64,000 nucleotides of DNA. It comes from Magnolia sinica (Eukaryota > Streptophyta > Magnoliopsida > Magnoliales > Magnoliaceae). This document shows positions 32,201 to 45,900 of the stretch, piece after piece. The translations under genes were made by a program, and so were the position numbers. Every line of letters begins with the position of its first letter. Position 1 is the first letter of the stretch. Location of the stretch: positions 67,085,501-67,149,500 of the forward strand of contig NC_080586.1 in the NCBI RefSeq assembly GCF_029962835.1. The letters are read 5' to 3'. Below the pieces are notes generated by a model. That model saw only the letters and a program-made list of their open reading frames with translations, was not told the DNA's origin and did no database searches.

Positions 32201-35200
32201 GAAACTTGTTATGCATTCTTTTTGTATTTTTTTTTTTTTTTTAATTTCTAAATATTCAAATATGTACATTTTAACATCTCCTGAAGTTTCGCCGAAAATT
32301 CCACCGTTTTTCCTATGTTTCCCCGCATTTCCGGTTATCAGCGATATTATCGGCGATATCAATATTGTTTCTGTATCCCTGGCCACTGAAACATGTAGCG
32401 ATATCGATACTTCGAATACTGGCTCCAAGTGACCTCTTTCTTCTTTATATCCTTACATTTCTTCCCACATATCCTCAGGATCCCCATCCTTGTAACTTTT
32501 ATCATCTGTTTATGTTGCCACTGAATTTCCCAACACTTTGCCCCACATAGCATAGCGATCTTAGAGTTGTCTTATAAAACTTTTCCTTTAGTTTCATCGG
32601 CACGCTGCAAGCCTACAACTACACACTACTCTAGACGCACACCTCCATTTAATCTACCCAGCTCTAGTTATAATGTTAAGAACTATAACCATTCACATGG
32701 TGGGAGAAAGAGGAAGAGAAAAGACTCTTTGGAGAAAGGGTAATATTTTCGATTAAGATCCCACTGTTAATGACATAACATTAACCCTAATAAACAAATG
32801 AAGGAAATGATGTCCAAAAGGAGTATTAAAGTAAATTAAAAACGCCCATACAAAACGTACATGTGTACTCACACTCGCCACTCTACACTCCCACTCCCCC
32901 TCAATCTACAGCATAAATTACAAACATGCTCGGCTTGCCCATTATAGTGTGAAGATGCAATGGATGAAGAGCCTTCGCAAGTAGATATGCCAGCTGATCA
33001 TTTGTCCGAACATGAGGAGTACAAAGAAGCTCAAACAAAATCTTCGCACAAACAAAGCGACATTGAGCTTGATGTGCTCTATCCTTACGTGAAAGACAGG
33101 GTTCAGTGCAATGTGAATAGCAGCCTGACTGTTACAGCACAAGAAAATTGGAGTAGAAACTGAGATTTGCATGTCCCAAAGGAGAGACTAAAGCCAAATA
33201 ACCTCGCATGTTGCATGAACCATAGAGCAATACTTTGCATCGACAAACAAATGAGCCGCCATTGATTATTTCTTACTTTTCCATAAACCAGCTTGCCTCC
33301 AAGGCTCCAACAAACATTCAGTAACCAGAAGTGGAATGGTGATCATTGGACGATCCAGCCCAATTTGTACACAATATGCCTGGATATTGAAATGATCAGG
33401 ATCAGCATACAAGAGCCCTTTTTTGAGAAGTGGATTTCAAGTAATGAAGAATTCAGTATATGGATTTAAGAAGATGAGCTTGCATGAACTGACTGACCAC
33501 AGACAGCATACACAATGTTGGGTTGACTAAGTATCAAATAAATGAGCTTTCCTGCTCATGAGAGCTGGGCATCGAGTCGAGTCGGACCAGATTGGGTCCA
33601 ACTCGACTCGGTCCGAAATTTCCATGGCCTGACCTGAATTTGATTCGATCCGGGACCGAGTCCGGGACATCTCACTCGATCCGATCCGAGTCGGACTCAA
33701 ATTGGGTACGGTTCAAATCGGTCTTGATGTTTTCTTCCCCTTTTTTTTTCGGAAAATTAAAATTAAAATAAAAAAATTCGGACCTACGCAATCTCCTCGA
33801 ACCCTTTTGGAAAGAACTGATCCCAAACTGCAGACCTATGCATTTCTCCTGCTAATGAAACATTCCCCAGGGGCTGCGGACCAAACCAAGCCATATCGAG
33901 ATCTAAGATTTGAAAGTGGTTACAACAACATCGATGCCATCCGATTCAAAGAACAAGGTCTAGTTCAAGATCTCTCTAGCACAGAGGTTCCGTAGGATTT
34001 TAAGAGGGAGAGATATTGGATACAGGGAGTGAGAAAAGAGAGATAGGAGGGGTCGGGCTGGATGGAGATGAGTACGGCGCTCGTTCGGGCAGAGAAAGAG
34101 AAAGAAAAGATTGGGGATTTAGGGTTCGGGTGAGGGTAGCTGCTGCCGGGTAGGTAAAATGTAAAAATAAAAAATAAAAAACTACTTACATAGACCTGAC
34201 CGGATCGGATCCAATCGAATCGGATTGGTCAGGATTGACCACTGATCCGAACTCGATCCAATGTACGGTTGGATCTGACTGGGCCAACTCGATCCGATCC
34301 AATCCTAGCCTTCGGTTCGGATCGAATCGGGTCGGATCCGTCGGATTGGTTCGGTTTCTACCCAGCTCTATTGCTAATTGTTGATGCATGCTTGGGTTAC
34401 TAAGAGCTGTAGAATCTGTATTGTGTAGATGATGATTGATTTTAATTGGTGTAGATGTCGAATGGGCGCCCAACATGTCGATCTTATGAAGAAGGTGAAG
34501 AGTATATTTTCACTCAGATATAAATATACTATGCCCAATCAAGCTCTCAGAAAGTATTTAATGCAGGGGCATTTTCACACCAGGCTCAAGTGAGGTTGTT
34601 TGTGGGATGCGGGGGCACACTCGAGGTAGGCGGGGCCCACGGGGAAAGTCTCGTGTTCGAGACTCCTCACCGGGGGTGATTAATGTGCATTTCACACCGG
34701 ACTCGAGTGGGGTAGCCTGTGGGATGCGGGGACACACTCGGGGAGGGCGGCCCATGTGAGGCGGTACCCATTTGATTTGGGGTCCACGAGGGAAGTTCAG
34801 CCGAGGTCCTAACCCATGAGATGTGGGGCCTAGGCTATGAGATACAAAGATTAATTCGTCATACTCTAATAGTTCGAGCTTTTAGAGCAAGTGGTTAATT
34901 GTCTGCATCAAATTGGTATCAGAGCGGGAGGTCTCGTGTTCGAGACTCCTCAGCGGGGGTGATTAATGCAGGGGCATTTTCACACCGGGCTCGAGTGGGG
35001 TCTCCTATGGGATGCAGGGGCACACTTGGGGTGGGCAAGACCCACGAGGGAAGTCTCGTGTTCAAGACTCCTCACCAGGGGTGATTAGTGCGCATTTCAC
35101 ACCGGGTTCGAGTGGGGTAGCCTGTGGGATGCGGGGACACACTCGGGGTGGGCGGCCCATGTGAGGCAGTACCCATGTGATTTGGGGCCCACGAGGAGGG

Positions 35201-38200
35201 TTCGGCCAAGGTCCTAAACCATGAGATGTGGGGTCTGGGCTATGAGATAAAGGGATTAATTCGCCATACTCTAACAGTTCGATCTTTTAGAGCAAGTGGT
35301 TAATTGTCCTGCATCAGTATTTGAGCAAGGCCAAATCTTTAATTTCAAAGGACCTCACCAAAAACTGCTTCAGCATAGCAAAATCGCTTTCACTATCACC
35401 AGTGAGAACAATATTGTCCACGTAAACTGCAAGGGCAGTGAATGAGGAACTAGCGTCTTTAATGAAAACATAGTGATCATAAGCACTTCTACGAAATCCA
35501 ATATAGGAAATGACATTCGTGTTTCTCAAACCATGCTTTGGTGATTGTTTGATTCCATACAAAGCTTTCTTCAGCCTGGAGTCTTTGCTCTTGTGCCTGA
35601 TAGTCAAAAGGCAGGAGGGAGAAATATGTAAACTTCTTCGTGAAGATTGCTGTGAAGGAAGGCTTTCTTGCGTTAAGTTGATGAAGGGACCAACAATGGT
35701 GTGCAGCTACAGATATGAGCACATTCACGCAATTCATCTTGGAATCACGCCTCAACTGTTGTGTGAACCCCTTCAAAATGAGACAGGCCTTGCATCTAAC
35801 AAGAACCCCTTTACACCTTTACAATTTGGATTGTGCTTAAGGGCGCATATACAACCCACAATGTGTTTATCATCAGGGCATTCTACTAGATCCTGTGTTC
35901 CCCACTTCTCAAGAGCTGCCATTTCCTCCATCCTTGCAGCTTTCCAACTAGGGCCAACCAAGGCATCTTTGACATTTGGTGGAAAAGAAATAGAGAAGAT
36001 GGATGAAAGAAAACCTTTAAAGGAATAACAAATGTGCTCATAAGAAACAAAGTTACTGATGGGATGAGAGGTGCTTGATCAGTATTTTTCAGGATAAGCG
36101 TTTGGCTTTCCAAAGAGCAATGGGTAGCTCAGGTAAGGTGTGAAAGAACCAATGTCAGGAGATTGATGGTTGTTTGTCTCTGGCACCAAGTTGGAGGATG
36201 GATAGTGGGTAATCATCTCTGAAAGGTTATCTCTGCGCTTTCTGTGAGTATACACCTTAGACACATACAGTTGTCAACATCTGGGAGAGGAAACACAATA
36301 CTGCATTCTCAAAGAAAGTAACATCCTTGGAGATGTGCCTTTTTCTAGTATCTGGACAATAACACTTGTAACTTGAGTATTAGCATATCCTAAGAAAACA
36401 TACTAAAGTGACTCAGGACTTAATTTATCCCTAGAGGACCCTAAGATTTGCACAAAGCACACAATCAAAGGTTTTTGGTGAAATAGAAAATAGTTATAGA
36501 TCAGGTTTTCACAATTTTAGATGGCATCCTATTGATCAAATAGGGGCAGTAAGGGTTGCCTCATCCTAGTAGATCTATAGAACATTCATCCCTGTAAAGA
36601 GGGATCTAGTGACCTCCAGAAGATGACGATCTCTGTTCTGTTGAGGAGATACGAACCCAATGTCTGGAATTCTATGCCATGATCGTACTAGTCTTGACGA
36701 TCATAACATAGGCATTCTTTAGTATTATCAGACTGAAGCACTTTATTTTCTTATCAAATTGAGTAATAACCATTTTATATACTTCAAAAATAAAAAAAGG
36801 AACTTAACAATTAGGTGACGCTTCGCTTCTTAATTTCATCAAATAAATCCCTGTGAATCAAAAACTAAAAAAAGTGTTGAACTTTTATAAGTACTAGGAG
36901 TAAATGTTGTGTGACAATGTTTTGACAATAACAAACATCACACTTGAATTCCACATCTAACTGAAATTTATTGGGAAATAATATCCTAAGACACTTAGTA
37001 GACAAGTGACCTAAGCAAGCATGCCAAAGCTGGATGTGCTTTATTTTTGAGACCCGACTTAGAGACAAGAACAGAAGAAATGCCCTCGGCATCAAAGAAG
37101 TACAGGCCTTGAGATTCACATCCACCGCCAATCCTCCTCTTGGCTTACAGATCCTGTATAAAATAATAAGGAAAGAAATTGATGCAACAGTTCAATTGTT
37201 TAGTTAGGGCACTGACTGACAATAAATTGGAAGGAAACCTAGACATATTAAGAACAAATGGTAACATTAAGGATGATGAGAGGTGATAAGCACCTTTCCC
37301 AGAGGCCCTGGAAAAAAATACATCAACAAGTTTGATGAGACTTAAGGAACCTGAATACAATAGAATATTAACTTTGGTATTGGTCATATGATTCGTAGCT
37401 CCGAGTCAATAGTCCAAGACGTGAAAGGAAGAGAATGTGACTGAGCGAAATGAGCAGATGTCCCTGGCTATCCGCTCGAAGTGCGGGCTAAATGAGAGGA
37501 ACATAGCTCCGAGCTCTTGCCGTAGGTCAGTAATGGGCTTGCTGAGGGCACCTATCTGCTCCCTCAAGTCTGAAACACTATCTGAAAGCTGCTTCCCGTC
37601 AACCTCAACATTATGAGCTGCTTTCTTGAGCTTAGGTTGCAGATGAGGGTGGACATCATACCAATGCTCATGCACATTTGCAATGACTGCAGATAGACTA
37701 GTTTGCCTTTGTCACTGTTCTGGTAAAAGGATCATGACTAGTTTGCCTTTGTCACTGTTCTGGTAAAAGGATCATGACTAGTTTGCCTTTGTCACTGTTC
37801 TCCCTACCAACAAGTTTACTGTAGCCTCCCTTCTATGACTATCCTTCCAAAGTGGCATTTGAAATACTCTGGCTTTGTTTTGCTAATTTTGAAGATCTAG
37901 ATTATGGAGCCTTCCTCTAAACCTCTGAGTTAGCATTGGCACCCTCTCTATTCTTGTGGACCATCGCCATATATTTGGCAAACAACATACACCAAGGGAC
38001 CAAAACTAATGAAATCAATGATAGATAAGAAAACATAAACTAATGAAATTACTAACCACAATTAGCTGCATCAAGACATAATGAATGGTAGTTGCTATTT
38101 GGTTGTCTTTTGAAGTAGGACATGGAAAATTATTTTGGAGGTACTCCTAGATCAAACCCATAACTCCAACATGAAGACCTCATTGTGTACTGACCACCAG

Positions 38201-40632
38201 GGCACTAAGCTGAAACGCAATAAAGATCGAGGTATTATGATACATAGGTAATCCATTGTTTCACAAGAAAAATATAGAGATCAATAACATATACATACAT
38301 AGAAGACGCTGTATAACTTATAGTTGCATGAAACCTAAAGTGAAGTGGCAATGGATTCATATGAGGGAGCAGGAAAGAGTATTTTTCAAAAAGTTAGCAA
38401 GTATAAACATCCAGGAAGTGGGCATGGGAGTTCAAAGTGAAATCCAAACTGGAAGCAACACCTGGTTAGAAGCATTGTGCAGCTAAGGTATAACTACAAA
38501 GTTCAAACATTGAAAAATTGCTAAGAGGTGTTTAAAGGATATTGCCTAAAGAGCATTTAAGTTGATTCTCTTTCATTATTAACATAGTAAACTTGAAATA
38601 AATAGTCACAGAAACATTTTTAATATCTACTAAGAATACATGAAATTTATGCAATCTACTCCGCTAAACAGATATTGGCAAGAATTAAAGACTCGGACCT
38701 TATTTAACCCAACATCAACAAGTGTTCCCGTAGAATTTGGAGGTTTTGCTTTAAGTGTTATACCTGCAAATTGCAATAACATTGAAAAATATAATGGTGT
38801 TAAGTCCAGCACGTAAGAACACGGATTATTTTATTGGCAAATAAATAACTATTAATGAAAAAGAGCCTAAAACAAAAGCACATGCTTTCTAGATGTCACG
38901 AAAACAACTTAAATAGTCACCATGGTAGAGCTCCCCCTACAAGAATAATCATAAACCACCCTGTTATGCATGAGAGACTACATTGTGGAAATTGTGATTT
39001 TGTTTATTTTACTTCTTTTAGAGATAAACAAGATAATATAGAAGAGGAGAGAGATCTGTGAGATAAACAGGAATGCATAGAAGAGGAGAGATTTAAGAGA
39101 TATCTGCAGAGATATTAACAGTACACATCTTAACAAATATAGAAGAATCTTAATTTAGGAAGATTTCCCTAATTACTTTAGCATCCTCCTCAAACTCAAG
39201 GTGCTCTAAAAGGAGTAACTTGAGTTTGAAAGGTACAGTGAACATTTATTCAAAAGCAAAAGAAATTCAACAGTGACATGGCGATGAGACGACTAATAGC
39301 ATAAGGCGAGCAAGCACTTTTTGATGACCTGAGATGTGAATCATTGGCACTTAAAACAACTGGCAAATGATGTACTAACACCGCCAATGACCAGGATTTC
39401 AACTATTGCTTTTCCGATGGATACACACTTCCGGTGGTTGGGAGTTCAACCGTTGCTCTTACGGTGGCTATGGATGTTCCAACAATAAGGAAAAACACAA
39501 CTTGTCAAAAGGCCCGGTGTGGGGAAGATGAATCTGCAACACACAAACCAAGTTTATATCCGCAGGGCACCAAAACAAAGAAAGAGAAAGAGAGGCTACA
39601 AGTGCATTGATTGTATGCACCTGCGGAGCACAGGAGACGACATTGTGGAAATGCGATTTGTTTATTTCACTGAGAATAACATGAATATATAGAAGTTGAG
39701 AGAGATTTGTGAGAGATCTTAACACAGGTACGCATCTTAGCAAATATAGAAGACAATCCTAATCCAAGAAGACTACCCTAGTTACTCTAACACACCCCAA
39801 TATGCCAAAGCAGATAATGAACACATTATTTGTCCTGATGCAAGAGGAAAGCTTGAGTCCTATTAAGTTGAAGATAAGTCTGATTTTGTCAAACTTGGTT
39901 TAAGAATATGAGTAGGCAAATAACTATTGGCAGTCCAAGGGAATATTCAGGGAGCATCCTTAAAATATAATATATGTACTAGTGTACTGGCTGTAATTGT
40001 AAGACCTTACTTTGAAGTCCTAAACTTTCATTTTTGTCATGCTCGACAAGTAAACCAAAACTTACCTCTTTTCTTTCTTTTTAAGATAAGATGGGTTCTC
40101 ACCCTCCCTCGGTGTTAAAGGTAACAACGCCTACCACCTCAGCTATGGTTTAAACACTTAATGGTGATTGTAAAAATAAGTTGCAAGTAGACAAACCCAA
40201 TGGTCAATAGACATTTGTGGCCTCTTACAACCTCAAAAGAAGGAAAGAAAGAAAGAAAAGACCGATAGACCATAAGGCATCAATAAAGACACAAAAGTAT
40301 AACAATATTTTATCTTTTTTGCGTATAATTTTAGAGATGTGTCAAACATCTTATGCTGAATGCTAAAAGATTTAAGAATTTTTTTTTTGTTCCTTCCAAA
40401 TTCACCAAAATTGGGAGAACGGAAATCTAACAACATTCAACACATTGCATTATCTTACAATAATTTTTGAAGCCAATTTCGAGCCGAGTCGAGTTGAGCC
40501 TCGGCCTAGCTCAAACTTGGCTCGATTTTATTTTTTTGAACTAAAAAGAAAAAACAGGTTGGCTCGGCTCGGCTCCAGCTTCGAGTCGAGCCGAATCAAG
40601 CTTAGCCAAGCCAAGCCGAGCTAACCGAGCTA

Positions 40633-40682
<50 letters not shown>

Positions 40683-42865
40683 CCTGCTTTTGTTCGTTAG
40701 TTTTTCCTTTTTTTCGATTGAAACGCAGTTTGGGGCTTTTTACTAGCATAATAGGGGAAAGAAAATATGAGATTGAAATAACAAGGTTGAATAAGAAACT
40801 TTTCTTTCTTCATTCTAGGGTTAGGGCTTTGATATCGGGATTTTTACACAATGGATAAGGTTTCTTTCAATAGGGTTTTTTGTTCTTTTTGGCTGGAAGG
40901 CTGTTTACCAAACATACTTACACATTGAATCAGTAGAAACCGAGATCAACTGCTAGAGGCATAAGTAGCTGAAGCACAACAACTTGTGATCCAAACATGG
41001 CCTTAGTGATAGTTAGAAGCTAGTCGTAATTGGTGTATAAGAAGCCAAAGGGAGACTACCTCAAGATAGAGGGAAGGAAAAAAGGAAGTTGAAGTTAAGA
41101 TAAATGTTTTATGATCAGGAGGTTGGAAATTTTTAAGACAATCTTAATTTATCCCATCATCCAATAGGCTGAGGCCCTATCTCCATGAGGCAAATTTCAG
41201 CTCCCCTTCAAGGGGATGAATGCAAACAAGTGTATAGATGAAGTGTCAAAAAGTTAGCTTCCTGCAGGATAGAGCTCCAAGCTAGCATGGAGTTGAGGTG
41301 ACATATTTACTTTGCTCCTCATCACCACCAACGTCCTGCTCAGGAACACAAAGGACCTTTGATCGATATGCATCAAGGGCAGCCTTCTTCTCTCCCTTAT
41401 CACCTTTTTCCCTTTAATTTCTTCCGAGTTCTTTTTTTTTTTTTGCTCCCTTACTTCCTTGGGGACATTTGGACACTGAAAAACTTGACCCTTCTAATGG
41501 TCCAAGTGTTGTCTTAACGGACTTATGCCTCTGCTCACACTCCCACTACAATATTTATACATAATTTATTGTGTAATCCCTCTTATTCTTACCCCCATAC
41601 TGCCACCTTACATCATTGTTGTCATTATCAGCCATTTTCCCAACATCAACTGCCAAGTCCAAGCACTAACCCAAATATCCAACCCAACAAACATAGCAAC
41701 AAGTCCAAAATCCACTTAACAAGTGCCTGCCACACTAGTACACCACAATCCAGTAGCCCACTGCAAGTATACAAGCATGCATTTGCAATCAACAAACCAC
41801 TTTCTAAAAACACCAACATAAGGTGAAAATACGTTACAGACTTGTTTAATAAACTAATTAACTAAACACATGAACTCCCAAAGCAACTAAAATTCAATAG
41901 CTTCTGCATGTCTCATATGTGTGGAACCATGCCAAAAAACATGAGCGAAGCACACGCAAAAAAAAAAAAAATGAAAATACAATAATAACAACCAACTACA
42001 ATAAAAGAAAACTTAAAAAGCAAAAAATTACAAAAGAAAAAAAAGAAAAAAAAAAAAAGAAGTGAAAATGAATGCATTCATCTACCATTTGGTCCACATG
42101 TCCATTTCCCAAATTGATTTTTTTTAATACATAAAAAAATTTGAAAATAATCGAAAATACAAAAAATAAAAAATAAAAAAATAATTTATAGCTCATAGAT
42201 GATAGATTTATGTTCAAACTTGAAACCAATAATTTTCCATTCCCCAAATTGATTTTTACAAAAAAAAAAAAAAAATGTACAACAATAGCCAAAAATACAT
42301 TTTCAAATGATCCAGCACATAGGACAGCCGATCCATGTTCAAAGAACAAAAACCTATGTTCAAACCACATAAAATTATCATTTTCTTAAACTGATTTAAA
42401 CTAAGAAAATAAAACCATTTTGATCATGGCAAAAAAGTGGACGGGAACACATTAAAAATAAAATTACAGCCTATAAAATATAGACTTACAGCCTATCATT
42501 CCCCAAAATAAATTTTAGAAAAAAAAAAAAAAAAAGAGCAAAAAAATCAGAAAAGGTTCCTAAATATGGCAAAAAATGGCCCAAAAATACACGAATAATT
42601 AAAATCCAACACTGAATGGTTGATCTATGTAAAAAAACATTAGTTTAACTAGATCTATCTTCAATTCATTCGCTTAAACTTATTTTGAAAAAAAATCAAA
42701 TTTCGGAAAATGCCCTTAAAATGTACAGAAAATACAAAATAAAAAATAAAAAATAAAAAAATAAAATTGTAAAAAATTATTTAAGTAATGCATGAAGAAT
42801 CTATAGATCCATAGTAGTGACACTATCTTCATGCATCATTGCTCAAATTACTTGAAAAAAAAAAT

Positions 42866-42905
<40 letters not shown>

Positions 42906-45900
42906 CTGATTTTTTTTTTTAAAAAAAAACAATGAAAATCGAAAAAAAAATGCAAATAATCCCAAATTGAACACAAATCAAGCATAATTTTATTGATTTG
43001 GGGTATCATGTTGATTCGACATGATCACAACAAGATTGAAAAAAGGTTTACTACCATTTTTTTTTTTTAATTTCTATGAAATCGGCCACCGGCCATTCAA
43101 TCCTTCGATTTGAGCCCAAAATACTTTTTTTTTATATATTAATCTTTAAAACAAGCGTAGATCTAGTCAGAATTGGGCATAGAAGAATCCCTAAGCAAGG
43201 CAAAATTGAAAAGAGAAGGAAAAGAGAAGGGGAAAAAGTGGAAAATAAGACAAGCCTGTGACTTTTATATGCGATCTTGAACGATATGCGTACCAAATAT
43301 CTATATGCCGATACGGGACCTTTTTCCCAAGGCGGCTCGATACAGACCCATACCGTGAATCGTATCATGCCGATACCAATCTGATACAGTTGTATCGGCC
43401 TATGCGATACGAATATTTGGAACTATGGTTATCACAAGGCCAACATCTGTCATAAGTTTAGACGATTCATTGCGAATTATGTAAGAAGCGATGACATAAC
43501 AAAGAGACCTGCAAGGAATTTCTGATGTTATCGCATATGGTTCTGTCACCTCTTGTCCATCCTCTCAACCTCGATCTCAAAAGGCAAAATCCTTGTACAT
43601 AGGAGTAGTGATAGGTGCCTATCTTGCATGTTATCATTTCTCTCTTCACGCAGTATATCCCTTACTTACCTACCTTGCACGTTTACATTTCTCTCTTCCT
43701 GCAACAAGTTTGAGGTTGGGCATCCTATTTTGCACGTTTACATTTCTCTTCCTGCAACAGGTATGAGGTTGGGCCAATCAATACATCCCCTATTTTCCTT
43801 TCTTAAATGTTTACATTTCTCTCTTCCTGCAACAACTTTAAGGTTGAGCCTCAGTTGCCTAGGCCTTTGCTCCTGCCCCTGTGTGCAGGCATCTGGCCTC
43901 TTTGATATCGAGGATAAGAGGATGACGTAGATGCAACAAAAACAAATGCGACGACACCAACAAGTTCCCTACGGGGCTTCATGTTGTGTCTTAGCTTCTT
44001 ACCTAGTCCACAACAAACTATTTGACCTTGTGATGGGCATTGGCATTGTGATAGCCCATCATTTGCAACTCCTCTTATTGCCCTTCGAACGTCCCAGCAG
44101 ACGCTTCATTTTAGGAAGTACTTTGATTAAATTTTATTTCTCCAACATTGACATTTGAGGCATACTGTGTATCATAAGCTCATGTGTCACATACTATGCA
44201 GCAATAGTGAATTGGCCACTTCAATAATCTTTTGATTTTTTTCCTCTACTTTTTAGGATGGTTGCGACCACATGCTTACAAGTCACATCATTCATTTGCA
44301 ATTTGCGGCATGTACATCTTCTTGTGTTCAAGAAGATAGTGTGTTGACCATCATGGCTGATAATCTCATACCTATCTTCTCCTACGGGCAACAATTCAGT
44401 GTGTCATGCCTTCTTAACACTTTCATTTAATTCTTTCTCTACCCTTCGGATGACCTTTTCCATTTCGTTGATCCATCCCATCTCATTTGAAACTTTGCCA
44501 TGAGCTTCCATCAAATGGTATCCATCATTTCATATACAAGCATATATCTTGCATCACCAAAGAAATTGTTTAATGACTCAATTGCATTATTATCTATTTG
44601 GTCGCATGACAACCACCATTCGAAATACACTCTTGACCAGTTCCTCTGTGCAACTACAATCCAGTCAACCCATGCATGTGCTTAGGGCGACAATTCCTTG
44701 ATCGACATTATCTTCTCCTCAAATTCATGCATCGTGCATGCTCTTGCAGCTGCTCAAAAAGTATTTCTTGAAAATAGTTGTCCCAAATTCCATCCTCTTC
44801 ATATTGGCATACAAGTGTCTCATGCAAAAACAATGTTCATATTATGGGAAGTTGCCCATGACAGCATCCACCAACCCTTTCTGTCTATCAGACATGAAAT
44901 TTTTGAAGCATATTGCATCATCTAAAACTTGAAAGAACCAAAACCGACTCTCATTGCACTCAAACTAAACCAAGGCCACCACTGGTGGAAGGATTCCATT
45001 GTTGTCATCTCGTACATCTACAGATAACAAGACTCCCCTATACTTTCCCTTAAAAAAAAAAACCATCCAATCCAATATATGAATGACAGCCAGTTAAAGA
45101 ACCCATCTTACATGCACTAAAAGTCCGCAAATAACCTGTAAAAAGTAAAAACTGGCTCCATTTGTAGAAACCGCACCCCTGGGGTTGGTCTTCATTGTGG
45201 GTATCGCAAAAGAGTGGGAGCATAGCGGACTTCTCACGTGACTCTCGGATCTGATTAACCCCCAGCTCTCTCGCTCACCAAATCTTTGATATTTTAGTGA
45301 ACAAACTATACTCACCATGCATATAATCCAACAAATCTTAAACTTTATATTTGGGTTTTATTTAGGCCAGCTTTTAATTTAATACACTATCCAACCTTGG
45401 AATGCCATGTGATTCCTTTGTCATCCACCAACGTGTATGGGTGCTTCTCTTGAAATGCCTTAATCTTAAATGTCACTCCTTGTAAGCATGACGCATGAAT
45501 GTGCCACGGAAAACCTAGCGCAGCACATTGTGCCATCACTCTCTTCACCTCATTCTTTATAAATGCATGTCAAATGATTTTTGAATAGCATGTGCCTTAA
45601 TGCTTTTCGAAACATATTAATATCATCAAATTCTAATCCAGCATGCAGCTTTGAATTGGACAACAATGTGGCGGATCAAATTCGCGTAGATCTTCACAGC
45701 CTTGTAGTCACTGTCATCATTAGACAACTCTTTTGAAGGTGTATAACTGGACATACCATCATAACATGATAATCTCTCCTTAATTTTGAAAATTCTTGTT
45801 GTATATTTCTTCCTTCCTCATTTACTTCCTCAACTTCTTCCTTTTTGGCTTTTTCCTCCACTTCCTCCTCATTTACTTTCTCAGCTCCTTCCTTTTTGGC

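Noticed and set aside
35510-36028. 172-codon plus-strand frame
   Set aside because: Shadow of the copia fossil, whose RT reads on the minus strand over the same bases.
37696-37812. CRISPR-like array
   Set aside because: The repeats are contiguous 40-bp tandem units without spacers, in a plant intron.
41996-42370. Phe-rich minus-strand frame of 124 codons
   Set aside because: Produced by repeated A-runs; no conserved motif.
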